From Sphingomonas lutea (GTDB taxonomy: Bacteria; Pseudomonadota; Alphaproteobacteria; Sphingomonadales; Sphingomonadaceae), in contig NZ_CP060718.1 of the NCBI RefSeq assembly GCF_014396785.1, positions 310,001-374,000 of the forward strand: 64,000 nucleotides of DNA, written 5' to 3'. Positions 1-8,421 of the stretch are shown here, in pieces. Position 1 is the stretch's first letter. Each line of letters begins with the position of its first letter. Below the pieces are notes generated by a model, which ran no database searches, was not told the DNA's origin, and was given only the letters and a program-made list of their open reading frames with translations. The translations under genes and the position numbers were made by a program.

Positions 1-1575
1 CGCGAGGAGCAGGTCAACGTCGGCCAGGACAATGTGCCCAAGGGAAAAACCTGGTATTGGGCCGGCGTCAATCAGCCCGGGCGCGACCTCCTGGCCTTGA
101 CCAAGCCGCCCGACAGCAGCGCGCTGCCGAAGGCGCAGGCTGCGGCGGCGATCGAACATGGGGTGGATCAACGCACGTCGGTCGGCGTGCTTGCGCGCGC
201 CATGCTGGTCAACGACGAGCGGCTGACCTTCGTCGAGGGCAATGTCCGCCGTTCGATCGGATCGGCCATGGTCGAAGTCAGCGCTGCGCGGGAAACCGGC
301 GGCGGCGTTGCGGCGCGGGCGCAGTTGCTGGGCAAGATCGGCCCGGTCAACGTCAACGCCGAAGCACTTATTGCAAAGGATTTTCATTTGCAGGGCGAGC
401 GCCGCGAGAGCGTGCGCGACCTCCGCGTGGCGCTCGATGCGCCGATCAAAATCGGCCGAACGTCGCTTCCGGCGCACGCCGACGTGCATTTGCGCGAGCG
501 GCCCGACGGCACGCGCCAGGTCGAAGCCGCGGCGCGCCTGGCCGCCAATCTGCAGGGCTTCAACCTCGCCACCGATCTTAAATATCGCAAGACCTTCGAT
601 GCGCGCGGCGGCGCGCCCCCGCCGGAGGTCAATTGGGGATTGATCGGCACCGGCCGGGTCGGCGACGTGCGCTTGCGCGGCGGCGCGACGTTTGACGTCT
701 CGCCGTCGGCACGCTTCCGCTCGGCCGAGCTGTCGGCTTATTGGTCGGCGTCGGACAATGTCGATTGGGAAGGCGACCTTGTCTACGAAGCCGAGGCCAG
801 GCGCGGCCGAGCGCGGATCTCGCACATCCGCCGCCTGAACGCGTTGGCCATCGCACTCACGGGCGAGGCGTCGACCGACGGCGCCGTTGCGCTCGGCGTC
901 AACCTTAACTTCTCGCTCGATCCGCGCCAGGGGATGCGGCTGTCGCGCACCCCGCTCGCCCAGAACGGGATCGTTCGGGCAACGGTGTATCGCGACCTCA
1001 ACGACAACGGGATTCGCGAACCGTCAGAGCCGCTGGAGAAAGGCGCGCTCGTGCTTGCAGGCACGCGGCCGTCCGACCGGCCGACAGACGCCAAGGGCGC
1101 GGTGACCGTCGCCGGGCTGCCGGCCTATGCTCCGATCACCGTCGGGATCGACCAGACCAGCCTGACCGACCCGATGCTGACGCCCAAGCGCGCGCTGCAG
1201 GTCGTAGTGCCGCGGCCCGGCATCCCGGCCGAGGTCGAAATCGGCCTGGTCGGCGGCGGCGATGCCGAAGGGATGATCGTCAAAAGCGGCGGCGTGCCCG
1301 TCGAAGGTGTCGAGCTTGAGCTGATCGATGCCGCAGGCAAGGTCGTCCAGCGCACCCAGACCGACTTCGATGGATTCTTCCTGTTCGAACGCATTCCATA
1401 CGGCCGCTACGCCGTGCGCGTGGCCGCCCCATCCGCCGCCGCGGCGAAAATCGCATCGCACCTCGACGCCAGCTTCGAGATCAGCGGGGCCAAGTCGATC
1501 GTCCGCCTCGGCCTGATTCACGTTACGCCGCAGCCCGCACTGGCGGCCGGGGACGCGCGGCCCCATTCGCCGTAA
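1..1575 (+). CDS. 3' part of a large surface/outer-membrane beta-barrel protein with carboxypeptidase-regulatory-like repeats (5' end outside window)
   Basis: The reading frame is open from the first base, so the real start lies upstream; the internal GTG at 34 is not the start. The first ~300 visible residues are alternating polar/hydrophobic strands rich in Gly, Ala and Arg with no Cys, as in the transmembrane strands of usher-like or autotransporter-like beta barrels. About residue 310 a short linker carries the calcium-loop-like motif YRDLNDNGIREPSEP, typical of SdrD B-like/Cna-type repeats. Two carboxypeptidase-regulatory-like beta-sandwich modules follow, the second with the hallmark TDFDGFFLFERIPYGRY. 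The family usually sits in the outer membrane or on the surface, sometimes beside spore-coat-U/chaperone genes, but those neighbours would be outside the window. The usher-like identity is an inference; the domain style is clear. Confidence 0.6.
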   Translation, partial: REEQVNVGQDNVPKGKTWYWAGVNQPGRDLLALTKPPDSSALPKAQAAAAIEHGVDQRTSVGVLARAMLVNDERLTFVEGNVRRSIGSAMVEVSAARETGGGVAARAQLLGKIGPVNVNAEALIAKDFHLQGERRESVRDLRVALDAPIKIGRTSLPAHADVHLRERPDGTRQVEAAARLAANLQGFNLATDLKYRKTFDARGGAPPPEVNWGLIGTGRVGDVRLRGGATFDVSPSARFRSAELSAYWSASDNVDWEGDLVYEAEARRGRARISHIRRLNALAIALTGEASTDGAVALGVNLNFSLDPRQGMRLSRTPLAQNGIVRATVYRDLNDNGIREPSEPLEKGALVLAGTRPSDRPTDAKGAVTVAGLPAYAPITVGIDQTSLTDPMLTPKRALQVVVPRPGIPAEVEIGLVGGGDAEGMIVKSGGVPVEGVELELIDAAGKVVQRTQTDFDGFFLFERIPYGRYAVRVAAPSAAAAKIASHLDASFEISGAKSIVRLGLIHVTPQPALAAGDARPHSP

Positions 1576-1613
1576 GGCGCTCCTGCGACGCATTCGCGCC
1601 TGACATGGAAAGA

Positions 1614-1700
1614 TGGTGCGGTCGAGAAGACTCGAACTTCCACGGCCTTTCGGCCACAGCGACCTCAACGCTGCGCGTCTACCAGTTCCGCCACGACCGC
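1614..1700 (-). tRNA. tRNA-Leu (anticodon GAG)
   Basis: Read on the minus strand, the gene begins GCGGUCG and ends CGACCGC-A-CCA, giving a perfect 7-bp acceptor stem with CCA encoded. The anticodon arm is CAGCG-UUGAGGU-CGCUG, so the anticodon is GAG. A long variable arm (GUGGCCGAAAGGCCGUG) marks it as a class II tRNA of the Leu type, and the T-arm carries GUUCGAGUC. It is 87 nt including CCA and stands alone between the surface-protein gene and a small secreted protein. Confidence 0.97.
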
Positions 1701-1869
1701 ACGTCATGAATGAAGCGGGCCAGGAAGCGCCGCTACTGGAGAGCGCGCGCCTCTAGCATCGGCCTATTCGGCGCGCAATGCCGCCGGCGGCGCGGCGGAA
1801 ATGGTCCACTTTGGCACAATCCTTACGAACGCGTTTACCATTCGTGGGCGAAGGCGTTAGGCAGCCAAT

Positions 1870-2082
1870 ATGCTGACGCTGCTTGCCTCTGCCATCGCCC
1901 TGTCGGCGCCGCAACCGGCGACACCGCGGGTGCAGGCGCGGGCCACCGTCCGGATCGTTGCCGGTGCGCAGTTGCACATGGATGGACGGCCCAACCGCCA
2001 CGCCCCGCGAGCGCGCCCAGCGATGATCGAAATGCAGCGCGGTCAGGCAAAAATCCCCGCCCAACTCATTGAATTCGAATGA
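1870..2082 (+). CDS. Small predicted secreted protein (70 aa)
   Basis: This short frame starts MLTLLASAIALSAPQPA, a compact hydrophobic leader ending in Ala residues, followed by a conserved-looking body (RATVRIVAGAQL) and a C-terminus AQLIEFE. It would be exported and cleaved to a peptide of roughly 50 residues. It is tail-to-tail with the zinc-ribbon gene, with one base between the two stop codons. I recall similar short secreted peptides ending in LIEFE from sphingomonads but cannot verify this here. Competing longer frames on the other strand have shadow-like composition. Function unknown. Confidence 0.55.
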   Translation: MLTLLASAIALSAPQPATPRVQARATVRIVAGAQLHMDGRPNRHAPRARPAMIEMQRGQAKIPAQLIEFE

Positions 2083-2083
2083 A

Positions 2084-3058
2084 TTAGGCTGGCGGACCGC
2101 CGAGCGTGATGGTGAGTTCATCGCCGCCTGGCGGGACGTTGACCTCGGCACTGTTGAAGCTGGCGCTGGCGCCGGCGGGGAGCGTCCGCGCGGGTGGGGC
2201 AATGGTCCAGCTATAGACGATCTGCCCGGTGCGGCTCTTGAGCTGCGCCTGAAGCGGCGGGACCGCTTGCTCCTTGGTTGTCGGATTGATCACGCGCCCG
2301 GTGACGGTCAGCAATTCGTTGCCGCTTTCCAGCTTTTGCCGGTCCATGTGTGTGGTGACCAGGGCAAGCGGACTGGTCCCTGCATCGACCAGGCCGACGC
2401 GCGCTTTCAACTCGGCCGGGGCGAGGAACCAGAATGCGGCGGCAAGCGCCGCGACGATCAATGCCACGATCAGGATCTTGACGATCGGACTGCGCCGTTT
2501 CGATTCGAATTCGTCGTCGCGCGCGGCGAACGGGCTAAACTCGTCGTCCTGCGCTTCCGGAAGCGGCGGCTCGCGCCAGTCCTGGGCCGGCTGGGGGTCG
2601 GCATCAGCCGTCGCCGCAGCGGCGAATTCGGGCTGCGCTTCGGGCACTGGCGCGCCCGGCATGGGTGCAGGCTGTGCCGGTTCAGCTTCGTCGGTCGGCA
2701 CCGGCGCCTGCGTCGCCGGATCCTCGGCGACCATCGCCGCTTCATACGCACGTTCTTCGGCTTCGGGTCCGCTGCGCGGCTCGATCAAGGTCGCCGCGGC
2801 CAGTGATTCATCTTCGGGCTCGGGCTCGGGCTCGGCGGACGGTGCTCCGGCGAATGGCTGCTCGGCGGGCGGGTCTTCGGCGGGCGGGGTCACCGGCCAA
2901 ACCTCTTGCGGGCCGTCCTCCGCCACAGGCTCGACAGCCTCGGGATCCTGGTGCCAGCTATGCTTGCATGACGCGCACCGCACCTGCCGGCCCTGCGGCG
3001 GGATGGCGCCGTCCTTGACCATATATTGCGTGCCACAATTCGGGCAGGTGAGCAGCAT
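2084..3058 (-). CDS. MJ0042-type zinc-ribbon, single-TM protein with DUF3426-like C-terminus
   Basis: The N-terminus MLLTCPNCGTQYMVKD carries the first CxxC of a zinc ribbon; the second is CASC near residue 30, followed by HSWHQDP. This is the MJ0042/zinc_ribbon_5 motif of many alphaproteobacterial membrane proteins. A long acidic, Pro/Ala/Glu-rich linker follows (about residues 40-190), then a basic patch and one TM helix (IVKILIVALIVAALAAAFWF), then an extracytoplasmic domain with the DUF3426 pattern (LTVTGRVINPT). The start at 3058 was chosen because the ribbon begins there; upstream in-frame codons look non-coding. It is divergent from ftsE with 91 bp between. Role unknown; the ribbon may be cytoplasmic with the C-terminus periplasmic. 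Confidence 0.85.
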   Translation of the reverse strand: MLLTCPNCGTQYMVKDGAIPPQGRQVRCASCKHSWHQDPEAVEPVAEDGPQEVWPVTPPAEDPPAEQPFAGAPSAEPEPEPEDESLAAATLIEPRSGPEAEERAYEAAMVAEDPATQAPVPTDEAEPAQPAPMPGAPVPEAQPEFAAAATADADPQPAQDWREPPLPEAQDDEFSPFAARDDEFESKRRSPIVKILIVALIVAALAAAFWFLAPAELKARVGLVDAGTSPLALVTTHMDRQKLESGNELLTVTGRVINPTTKEQAVPPLQAQLKSRTGQIVYSWTIAPPARTLPAGASASFNSAEVNVPPGGDELTITLGGPPA

Positions 3059-3149
3059 CGCGCAAAAGCCCTCTTCCGGAGCGGTTCTCAGCCGGTAAAC
3101 AGGAATGCGCGCGCATTGGCAAGGCAGGCTTGGCCAAGGCAGCGCAAGG

Positions 3150-3885
3150 ATGTGGGGAAGGGCAAGTCCGCTGGCAGCCATCGTCGAGTTCGACAGCGTC
3201 GGCCTGCGCTACGGCACGGGCGCCGAAGTGCTGCGCGACCTCGATTTCCGGCTGACGGGGGCGGCTTCTACTTCCTCACCGGCCCGTCGGGCGCGGGCAA
3301 GACCTCGCTTTTGAAATTGCTCTACCTCGCCCAACGGCCGACGCGCGGACGAATCCGCTTGTTTGGCGAGGAATTGGCCGACGCCCCGCGCGACGCGCTT
3401 CCCGCCTTCCGCCGCCGCATCGGCGTCGTGTTCCAGGATTTCCGGCTGATCCGCCATCTGTCCGCGTTCGACAATGTCGCGCTGCCGCTGCGTATCGCCG
3501 GCGCCGGCGAGCGGGAGATCGAAGGCCCGGTGCGGGAGATGCTGGCGTGGGTCGGCCTTGCCGATCGGTCGAGCGCGCGGCCCGCGACGCTGTCGGGCGG
3601 GGAGCAGCAGCGCGTCGCCATCGCCCGCGCGGTGATCGCCCGGCCCGAACTGCTGGTCGCCGACGAGCCGACGGGCAATGTCGATGCCGACATGGCAACG
3701 CGGCTGCTGCACCTGTTCACCGCGCTCAACCGCCTCGGCACGACGATCGTCGTTGCGACCCATGACGTCAGCCTGATCAGCGCTACGCCGGGCGCGCAGA
3801 TGATCCGGCTGGAGGGCGGGACGATGGTCGATCCCACGGGCGCGTTGCGCAACCCGCCGTCATCGCCGATCCGGGGGAAGCATGA
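3150..3885 (+). CDS. ftsE: Cell-division ABC transporter ATP-binding protein FtsE, frameshifted
   Basis: FtsE is the cytoplasmic ATPase of the FtsEX complex, which controls septal peptidoglycan hydrolysis. Walker A (GPSGAGKTS), signature [14 protein letters not shown], Walker B (LLVADEPTG) and switch His (THDVS) are present, but the first ~35 residues lie in a different frame. The frame breaks at a run of five G (3257-3261); adding one G restores [22 protein letters not shown] second run of five G at 3873-3877 probably also lost one: adding a G creates a TGA at 3883-3885 overlapping the ftsX ATG. Without it the frame stays open into ydcF. Start chosen at ATG 3150; a slightly later non-ATG start is possible. 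Restored length would be 245 aa. Confidence 0.88.
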
Positions 3886-4754
3886 TGCTCGACTGGCTCC
3901 TCGCCCCGGGGTCCGAACGCAAGCTGCTCGGCGGCGAGCGCAAGCGCGGCGCGACCCCCTGGGTGATCGCGATCATGAGCTTTTCGATCGTCATCGTCGC
4001 GGCCGCGGGCCTGACCTTGTCGAACGCCGCGAGCCAAGTCGGGACGTCGGTCGCCAACCGCTATTCGCTGCAAGTGCCCGGCGGCAGCGACGCCCTGCCG
4101 AGGCTGGTGGAGACGATCCGCGCCGCGCCCGGCGTGACGTCGGTCGAAGCCGTGCCCGAAGCCAAGATGCGCCAGACGCTCGCGCGCTGGCTCGGCCCCG
4201 CGGCGCAAAGCGCGGACCTGCCGGTGCCGGCGTTGATCCATTTCGACATCGCGCCCGGTGCACCGCTCGCCCCGGTCGAGGCGCGCGTCCGCGCGGTTGC
4301 GCCGCGCGCATCGCTTGCCTCGCAAGTCGAAAATCTGCGGCCATTGCTCGGTTCGCTGCGGACGCTGCAGTGGCTCGCGCTGGGGATGGTGCTGCTGTTG
4401 ACCGCGGCGGGGGCAGCGGCGGTCGTGCTTGCGACCCGCTCGGCGCTCGAAGCGCACCGCTCCACGATCGACGTCATGCACGGCGTCGGGGCGACCGACC
4501 TCCAGGTCACGCACTTGTTCCAGCGCAAGATCGCGATCGAGGCGCTGGCCGGAAGCCTTGCCGGCGCCGCCGCGGCGGGCGTCGTCCTGCTCATCCTGTC
4601 GGCGGGGGCGACCTTCGTCGGCGGCATGACCGGCGGCCTCAGCTTGTCGCTGCTCGACCTGGCGCTGCTTGCGATCCTGCCTGCGGTCCTGACGATCGTC
4701 GCGACGTGGGTTGCGCGGCGCACGGTCCTTCAAGCATTGCGCGAGGCCTTATGA
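3882..4754 (+). CDS. ftsX: Cell-division protein FtsX
   Basis: FtsX is the membrane partner of FtsE and transmits ATP hydrolysis to periplasmic amidase activators at the septum. The 290-aa product has the FtsX plan: cytoplasmic N-terminus, TM1 ([20 protein letters not shown]), a periplasmic domain of about 120 residues, then three C-terminal TM helices starting at [21 protein letters not shown], with the conserved cytoplasmic loop [17 protein letters not shown] between TM2 and TM3. The start is an ATGATG doublet, so 3882 or 3885 could be used. It follows ftsE directly and overlaps ydcF by ATGA, which implies translational coupling. Confidence 0.93.
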   Translation: MMLDWLLAPGSERKLLGGERKRGATPWVIAIMSFSIVIVAAAGLTLSNAASQVGTSVANRYSLQVPGGSDALPRLVETIRAAPGVTSVEAVPEAKMRQTLARWLGPAAQSADLPVPALIHFDIAPGAPLAPVEARVRAVAPRASLASQVENLRPLLGSLRTLQWLALGMVLLLTAAGAAAVVLATRSALEAHRSTIDVMHGVGATDLQVTHLFQRKIAIEALAGSLAGAAAAGVVLLILSAGATFVGGMTGGLSLSLLDLALLAILPAVLTIVATWVARRTVLQALREAL

Positions 4755-5287
4755 TCGCGCGCGCTTTTTCCCTCCTGCTCCTCATCTACGCGATCGGCTT
4801 CATGGCCTTCGCCTTCACGCTGGGCAAGCCGGCCAAGGCGGATGCCCGCACGACCGATGCCGTCGTCGTCCTGACCGGCGGCAGCGGGCGGCTGGAACAT
4901 GCGGTCGACGTGCTGCGCGACGGCAAGGCCGAACGCCTGCTCGTCGCCGGCGCCGATCCTTCGGTGACCAAGGCCGATATTGCCCGGCGGCTCGGCAGCC
5001 GCGCGCGCAACGTGCGTTCCGCGATCGATCTGGGCAGCGAATCGGTCGATACCCGGTCGAACGCGGAGGAAGCCGCGCGCTGGCTGCAGAAGAATCGCTA
5101 CGATTCGCTGCGGTTGATCACCAGCGACTGGCACATGCGCCGCGCGCGCTACGAATTCCGCCGCGTGCTCGGCCAGGATTTCGACATGATCACCGACGCC
5201 GTCCGCTCGGAACCAAGCTTCCTCACCCTGTTCGGCGAATATAACAAGTTCGTCCTTCGGCGGGTCGCGGTCTGGGCCGACATCTGA
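4751..5287 (+). CDS. YdcF/DUF218 family membrane-anchored protein
   Basis: The 178-aa protein begins with one hydrophobic signal-anchor (FSLLLLIYAIGFMAFAF) and continues with the DUF218 Rossmann-like fold: DAVVVLTGGSGRLEHAV, the motif SVDTRSNAEEAARWL, and LITSDWHMRRARYEF. DUF218 proteins (SanA, ElyC, YdcF) are implicated in envelope integrity and lipid-carrier metabolism; the exact reaction is unknown. Its ATG overlaps the ftsX stop (ATGA) and its TGA overlaps the plsC ATG (TGATG), so ftsE-ftsX-ydcF-plsC is one coupled unit. This context supports an envelope role. Confidence 0.88.
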   Translation: MIARAFSLLLLIYAIGFMAFAFTLGKPAKADARTTDAVVVLTGGSGRLEHAVDVLRDGKAERLLVAGADPSVTKADIARRLGSRARNVRSAIDLGSESVDTRSNAEEAARWLQKNRYDSLRLITSDWHMRRARYEFRRVLGQDFDMITDAVRSEPSFLTLFGEYNKFVLRRVAVWADI

Positions 5288-5967
5288 TGGCGGTCTTGCG
5301 TTCGCTGCTGTTCGCGGCGCTCTTCTATCCGGGGACGCTGGTCTATGTGGCGGGCTGCTTCGTCGCTGGCATGCTCAGCGAACAGGCGCTGCGCGACACG
5401 GTCTGCGCCTGGTCCCGCTTCCACGGCTGGCTGTGCCGCAACGTGCTTGGCATCCACAGCCGGCTCGAAGGCGAAATCCCGTCGGGGCCGTACCTGATCG
5501 CGGTCAAGCATGAATCCATGTACGAAACGATCGAAATGGTGCGGCTGACCGAACAGCCCGTCGTGGTCATGAAGCGCGAACTGACCGAAATGCCCTTCTT
5601 TGGCTGGGCGACACGCAATTACGGGGTCATCGGGGTCGATCGTGCAGCGGGCGCGGCGGCGCTGCGCAACATGCTCAAGGCGGGCAAGGCCGCGCTGGCG
5701 ACGGGCCGGCCGGTGCTGATCTTTCCCGAAGGCACGCGCGTGGCGCATGGCGAAGCGCCGGCGCTGGGCGCGGGGTTCGCGGGGCTGTACCGCGCACTCG
5801 GCCTGCCGGTCGTCCCGATCGCGCTCGACAGCGGGCGCTTGTGGGGCCGCGGCCTGGTCAAGCGCCCCGGCACGATCACCATCCGCGTCGGCGAAACCAT
5901 TCCCCCGGGGCTCGAACGAAGCGCGGTCGAGGCCGCGGTCCACGCGGCGATCAACCGCCTCAACTAG
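5287..5967 (+). CDS. plsC: 1-acyl-sn-glycerol-3-phosphate acyltransferase (PlsC family)
   Basis: This enzyme family acylates lysophosphatidic acid to phosphatidic acid at the inner membrane. The 226-aa protein has an N-terminal hydrophobic segment (about residues 5-30), the acyltransferase motif I as KHESMYE (HX4E instead of the textbook HX4D), motif III IFPEGTR, and motif IV near LPVVPIALDSG. The Glu variant occurs in known PlsC relatives, so the enzyme is probably active. It is the last gene of the ftsEX-ydcF unit. Its stop overlaps the pheT stop on the opposite strand by 4 bp, leaving no room for a terminator between. Confidence 0.9.
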   Translation: MAVLRSLLFAALFYPGTLVYVAGCFVAGMLSEQALRDTVCAWSRFHGWLCRNVLGIHSRLEGEIPSGPYLIAVKHESMYETIEMVRLTEQPVVVMKRELTEMPFFGWATRNYGVIGVDRAAGAAALRNMLKAGKAALATGRPVLIFPEGTRVAHGEAPALGAGFAGLYRALGLPVVPIALDSGRLWGRGLVKRPGTITIRVGETIPPGLERSAVEAAVHAAINRLN

Positions 5968-8333
5968 CTGCGCAGCCGCGCGCCGAGCTTTTCCGCAGCA
6001 GCGACGATGCGCCGCGACATTTCAGCGATCTGCTCTTCGGTGAAGCTCTTGTCGCCGGGTTGGAGGGTCACTTCGAACGCCAGGCTGAGTTCGCCGCCGT
6101 CGGGCTGGTAGCGGTCGAAGACGCGCACGTCGGTGATCGCGTTCTTGTCGGCGCCGCGCATGGCACGGATCACCGCGTCGGCGCTGACGCCGTCGGGCAC
6201 GACGAAGGCGAAGTCGCGCGTGATCGCCTGAAGCGGCGGCGGCGCATAGGCGGCGCGGGCACGGCCCGATGCGCGTTGCGCCGGAATTGCATCGAGGTAG
6301 ATTTCCCCTGCGACGCAGCCGCCCGGCGCGTCATGCTCGCGCACCAGCCTCGGATGCAGCTCACCGAAGGCAGCGAGAATCGTCTTGGGCCCAAGCCGTA
6401 GCGTCGCCGAGCGTCCAGGGTGCCAGGTCGGACCCGCGTCGGGGAAAACCTGCAGATTGGCGACGGGCGCACCAGCCGCTTCGAGCAGCGATACCGCTTC
6501 GGCCTTGGCATCGAACGCACTGAAATCCCTCGCCTTGCCCGTCTGCCAGTGCCGCGCCCGCGCGTCGCCAACCATGAGGAACGCCGCCGTGGGATGCTCG
6601 CGCTCACCAAGGTAGCGCCGCCCGATCTCGAACAGGCGGACGCTCGTCGCGCCGCGGTTGAGGTTGCGCTGCGCGGCGGCGATCAGGCCGGGGAGGAGCG
6701 AGGGCCGCATGACCTTCATCTCCTCGCTGATCGGGTTGGCCAGCCGCCACTCGCCGCCACCAAAAGCCGCAGCTTCCTTTTCGGAAATGAAGCTCCAGGT
6801 CACCGCCTCGTCGAGCCCACGCGCCGCCGCGGTGCGGCGCAGGCGCCGCTCGACGATTTGCGATCGCGTGGCCGTCGGTTGAGCAACGCCCATGGCCCGC
6901 GGCAGCGGCGTCGAGGGCACATTGTCGTAGCCGTGGATGCGCGCGACTTCCTCGACGATGTCGGCCTCGCCGTCGATGTCGGAACGCCAGCTCGGCGGCA
7001 CCACGCCATTGCCTGTGATGCGGAAACCGAGGCGATCGAGGGTCGCGTGCTGCTCGGCCTCGGGCAAGTCGATTCCCGCGAGAGCCTCTACGCGCGCGCT
7101 GCGGAAGGGGACAGTGCGCTCGGCGATCACGTCCGCCCAAGCCTTGGTGGTGGCGAAGGTCACTTGTGATGCGTCGCCGCCGCACAGCTGCTGGATCATC
7201 GCCGTTGCCGCCTCGACCATCGGCGCAATCGCCAGTGGATCGACGCCGCGCTCGAACCGCGCACGCGCGTCGGTGATGATCTGGTGGCGGCGGCCGGTGG
7301 CGGCGATGACCTCGGGCGCGAACCACGCGCATTCGAGCAACACGTCGGTGGTGCCGTCGTCGACGCCGGTGCTTTCGCCGCCGATCACGCCACCAAGGCC
7401 GATGGCGCCGCTGTCGTCGGCGATCACGCAATCGTCCGGCGTCGCATCATATTCCTTGTCGTTGAGCGCGAGGAAGCGCTCTCCCCTGCGCCCGCGCCGC
7501 GCCGTGATTCCGCCCCGCAGCTTCTTGACGTCATAGACGTGCAGCGGTCGCGCCGCGTCGATCGAGAAGAAGTTGGTGATGTCGACGAGGGCGGAGATGG
7601 GGCGCAGTCCGACCGCCTTCAGGCGCTGCTGCAGCCAGTCGGGGCTCGGCCCGTTGCGAACGCCGCGGATCAGGCGGCCGGCAAAGGCGGCGCAGCCGCT
7701 GCCGTCTTCGACCCTTATCGGGACCGGATTGTCGAACCCGCTCGCGATTTCGGCAACCGGTCGCGGCTTCAGCGTCCCTAGCCCGGCGGCGGCAAGGTCG
7801 CGGGCAATGCCGTTGACGCCCATCGCATCGGGGCGGTTCGGGGTTACGTTGACGTCGAACACGGGGTCGCCAAGCCCGGCATATTCGGCAAAGGCTGCGC
7901 CGACGGGGGCGTCGGCGGCAAGCTCGATGATGCCGTCATGCTCCTCGCCCAGCTGAAGCTCACGCACCGAACACATCATGCCGCGGCTCTCGACGCCGCG
8001 GATCGCGGCGACCTTCAAGGTCATGTCGGTGCCGGGGACGTAGGCGCCCGGCGGGCCGAATACGCCAAGCATGCCGGCGCGGGCATTGGGGGCGCCGCAC
8101 ACCACCTGGACCGGCCCGCCGTCGCCGGTGTCGACGCTCAGCACCTGCAATTTGTCCGCCTGCGGGTGCTTGTCCGCGGTCAGCACACGGGCGACGCGGA
8201 ACGGCGCCAGTGCCTCGGCGGGATTGGTCACGCCTTCGACCTCGAGTCCGATCGCGGTCAGCTTGTCGGCGATCTCCTGCGGCGAGGCATTGGTGTCGAG
8301 GTGGTCGCGCAGCCACGAAAGAGTGAATTTCAT
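5964..8333 (-). CDS. pheT: Phenylalanyl-tRNA synthetase beta subunit
   Basis: This is the beta subunit of the alpha2-beta2 PheRS that charges tRNA-Phe. The 789-aa length matches the family. Domain order is recognisable: N-terminal MKFTLSWLRDHL, the EMAP/OB tRNA-binding domain with QVVCGAPNARAGM (about residues 85-100), B3/B4 (editing) with GRLIRGVRNGPSP, B5 with VEEVARIHGYDNVP, the catalytic-like core with LLPGLIAAAQRNLNRG, and a C-terminal ferredoxin-fold anticodon-binding domain (AITRDFAFVVPDGV). The start at 8333 is set by the MKFTLSWL motif. It lies 88 bp downstream of pheS, with a palindromic repeat in the gap. Confidence 0.98.
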   Translation of the reverse strand: MKFTLSWLRDHLDTNASPQEIADKLTAIGLEVEGVTNPAEALAPFRVARVLTADKHPQADKLQVLSVDTGDGGPVQVVCGAPNARAGMLGVFGPPGAYVPGTDMTLKVAAIRGVESRGMMCSVRELQLGEEHDGIIELAADAPVGAAFAEYAGLGDPVFDVNVTPNRPDAMGVNGIARDLAAAGLGTLKPRPVAEIASGFDNPVPIRVEDGSGCAAFAGRLIRGVRNGPSPDWLQQRLKAVGLRPISALVDITNFFSIDAARPLHVYDVKKLRGGITARRGRRGERFLALNDKEYDATPDDCVIADDSGAIGLGGVIGGESTGVDDGTTDVLLECAWFAPEVIAATGRRHQIITDARARFERGVDPLAIAPMVEAATAMIQQLCGGDASQVTFATTKAWADVIAERTVPFRSARVEALAGIDLPEAEQHATLDRLGFRITGNGVVPPSWRSDIDGEADIVEEVARIHGYDNVPSTPLPRAMGVAQPTATRSQIVERRLRRTAAARGLDEAVTWSFISEKEAAAFGGGEWRLANPISEEMKVMRPSLLPGLIAAAQRNLNRGATSVRLFEIGRRYLGEREHPTAAFLMVGDARARHWQTGKARDFSAFDAKAEAVSLLEAAGAPVANLQVFPDAGPTWHPGRSATLRLGPKTILAAFGELHPRLVREHDAPGGCVAGEIYLDAIPAQRASGRARAAYAPPPLQAITRDFAFVVPDGVSADAVIRAMRGADKNAITDVRVFDRYQPDGGELSLAFEVTLQPGDKSFTEEQIAEMSRRIVAAAEKLGARLRS

Positions 8334-8348
8334 GAGCGGCGTCCGTTT

Positions 8349-8392
8349 GTCCCGAGCGAAGTCGAGGGACGTGTCTCGACTTCGCTCGACAC
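8349..8392. repeat. Paired palindromic repeat (REP-like) in the pheS-pheT gap
   Basis: Two 22-bp imperfect palindromes lie back to back, 8349-8370 and 8371-8392, with the shared inverted core CGAGCGAAGTCGAG / CTCGACTTCGCTCG. The pair can fold as one long hairpin in RNA or single-stranded DNA. The same core occurs at 23982-24054 in the rib cluster. The family resembles the short dispersed palindromes seen in sphingomonad genomes; here it separates two co-transcribed genes. Confidence 0.85.
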
Positions 8393-8421
8393 CAGCGGAA
8401 GTGGGGTGACGAACTGCGGCT

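Noticed and set aside
1753-2202. 149-aa minus-strand frame over the tRNA-downstream region
   Set aside because: It overlaps the small secreted gene and the 3' end of the zinc-ribbon gene, is Arg/Pro/Ser-rich like a shadow frame and has no ribosome binding site.
3026-5287. A 753-aa frame joining an ABC ATPase to a DUF218 domain
   Set aside because: The middle third is a shadow of ftsX in another frame. The apparent fusion results from missing G bases in ftsE; ydcF has its own ATG at 4751 overlapping the ftsX stop.
5518-5538. PlsC HX4E instead of HX4D as a sign of inactivation
   Set aside because: Glu at this position occurs in functional relatives and all other motifs are intact, so it is not evidence of decay.
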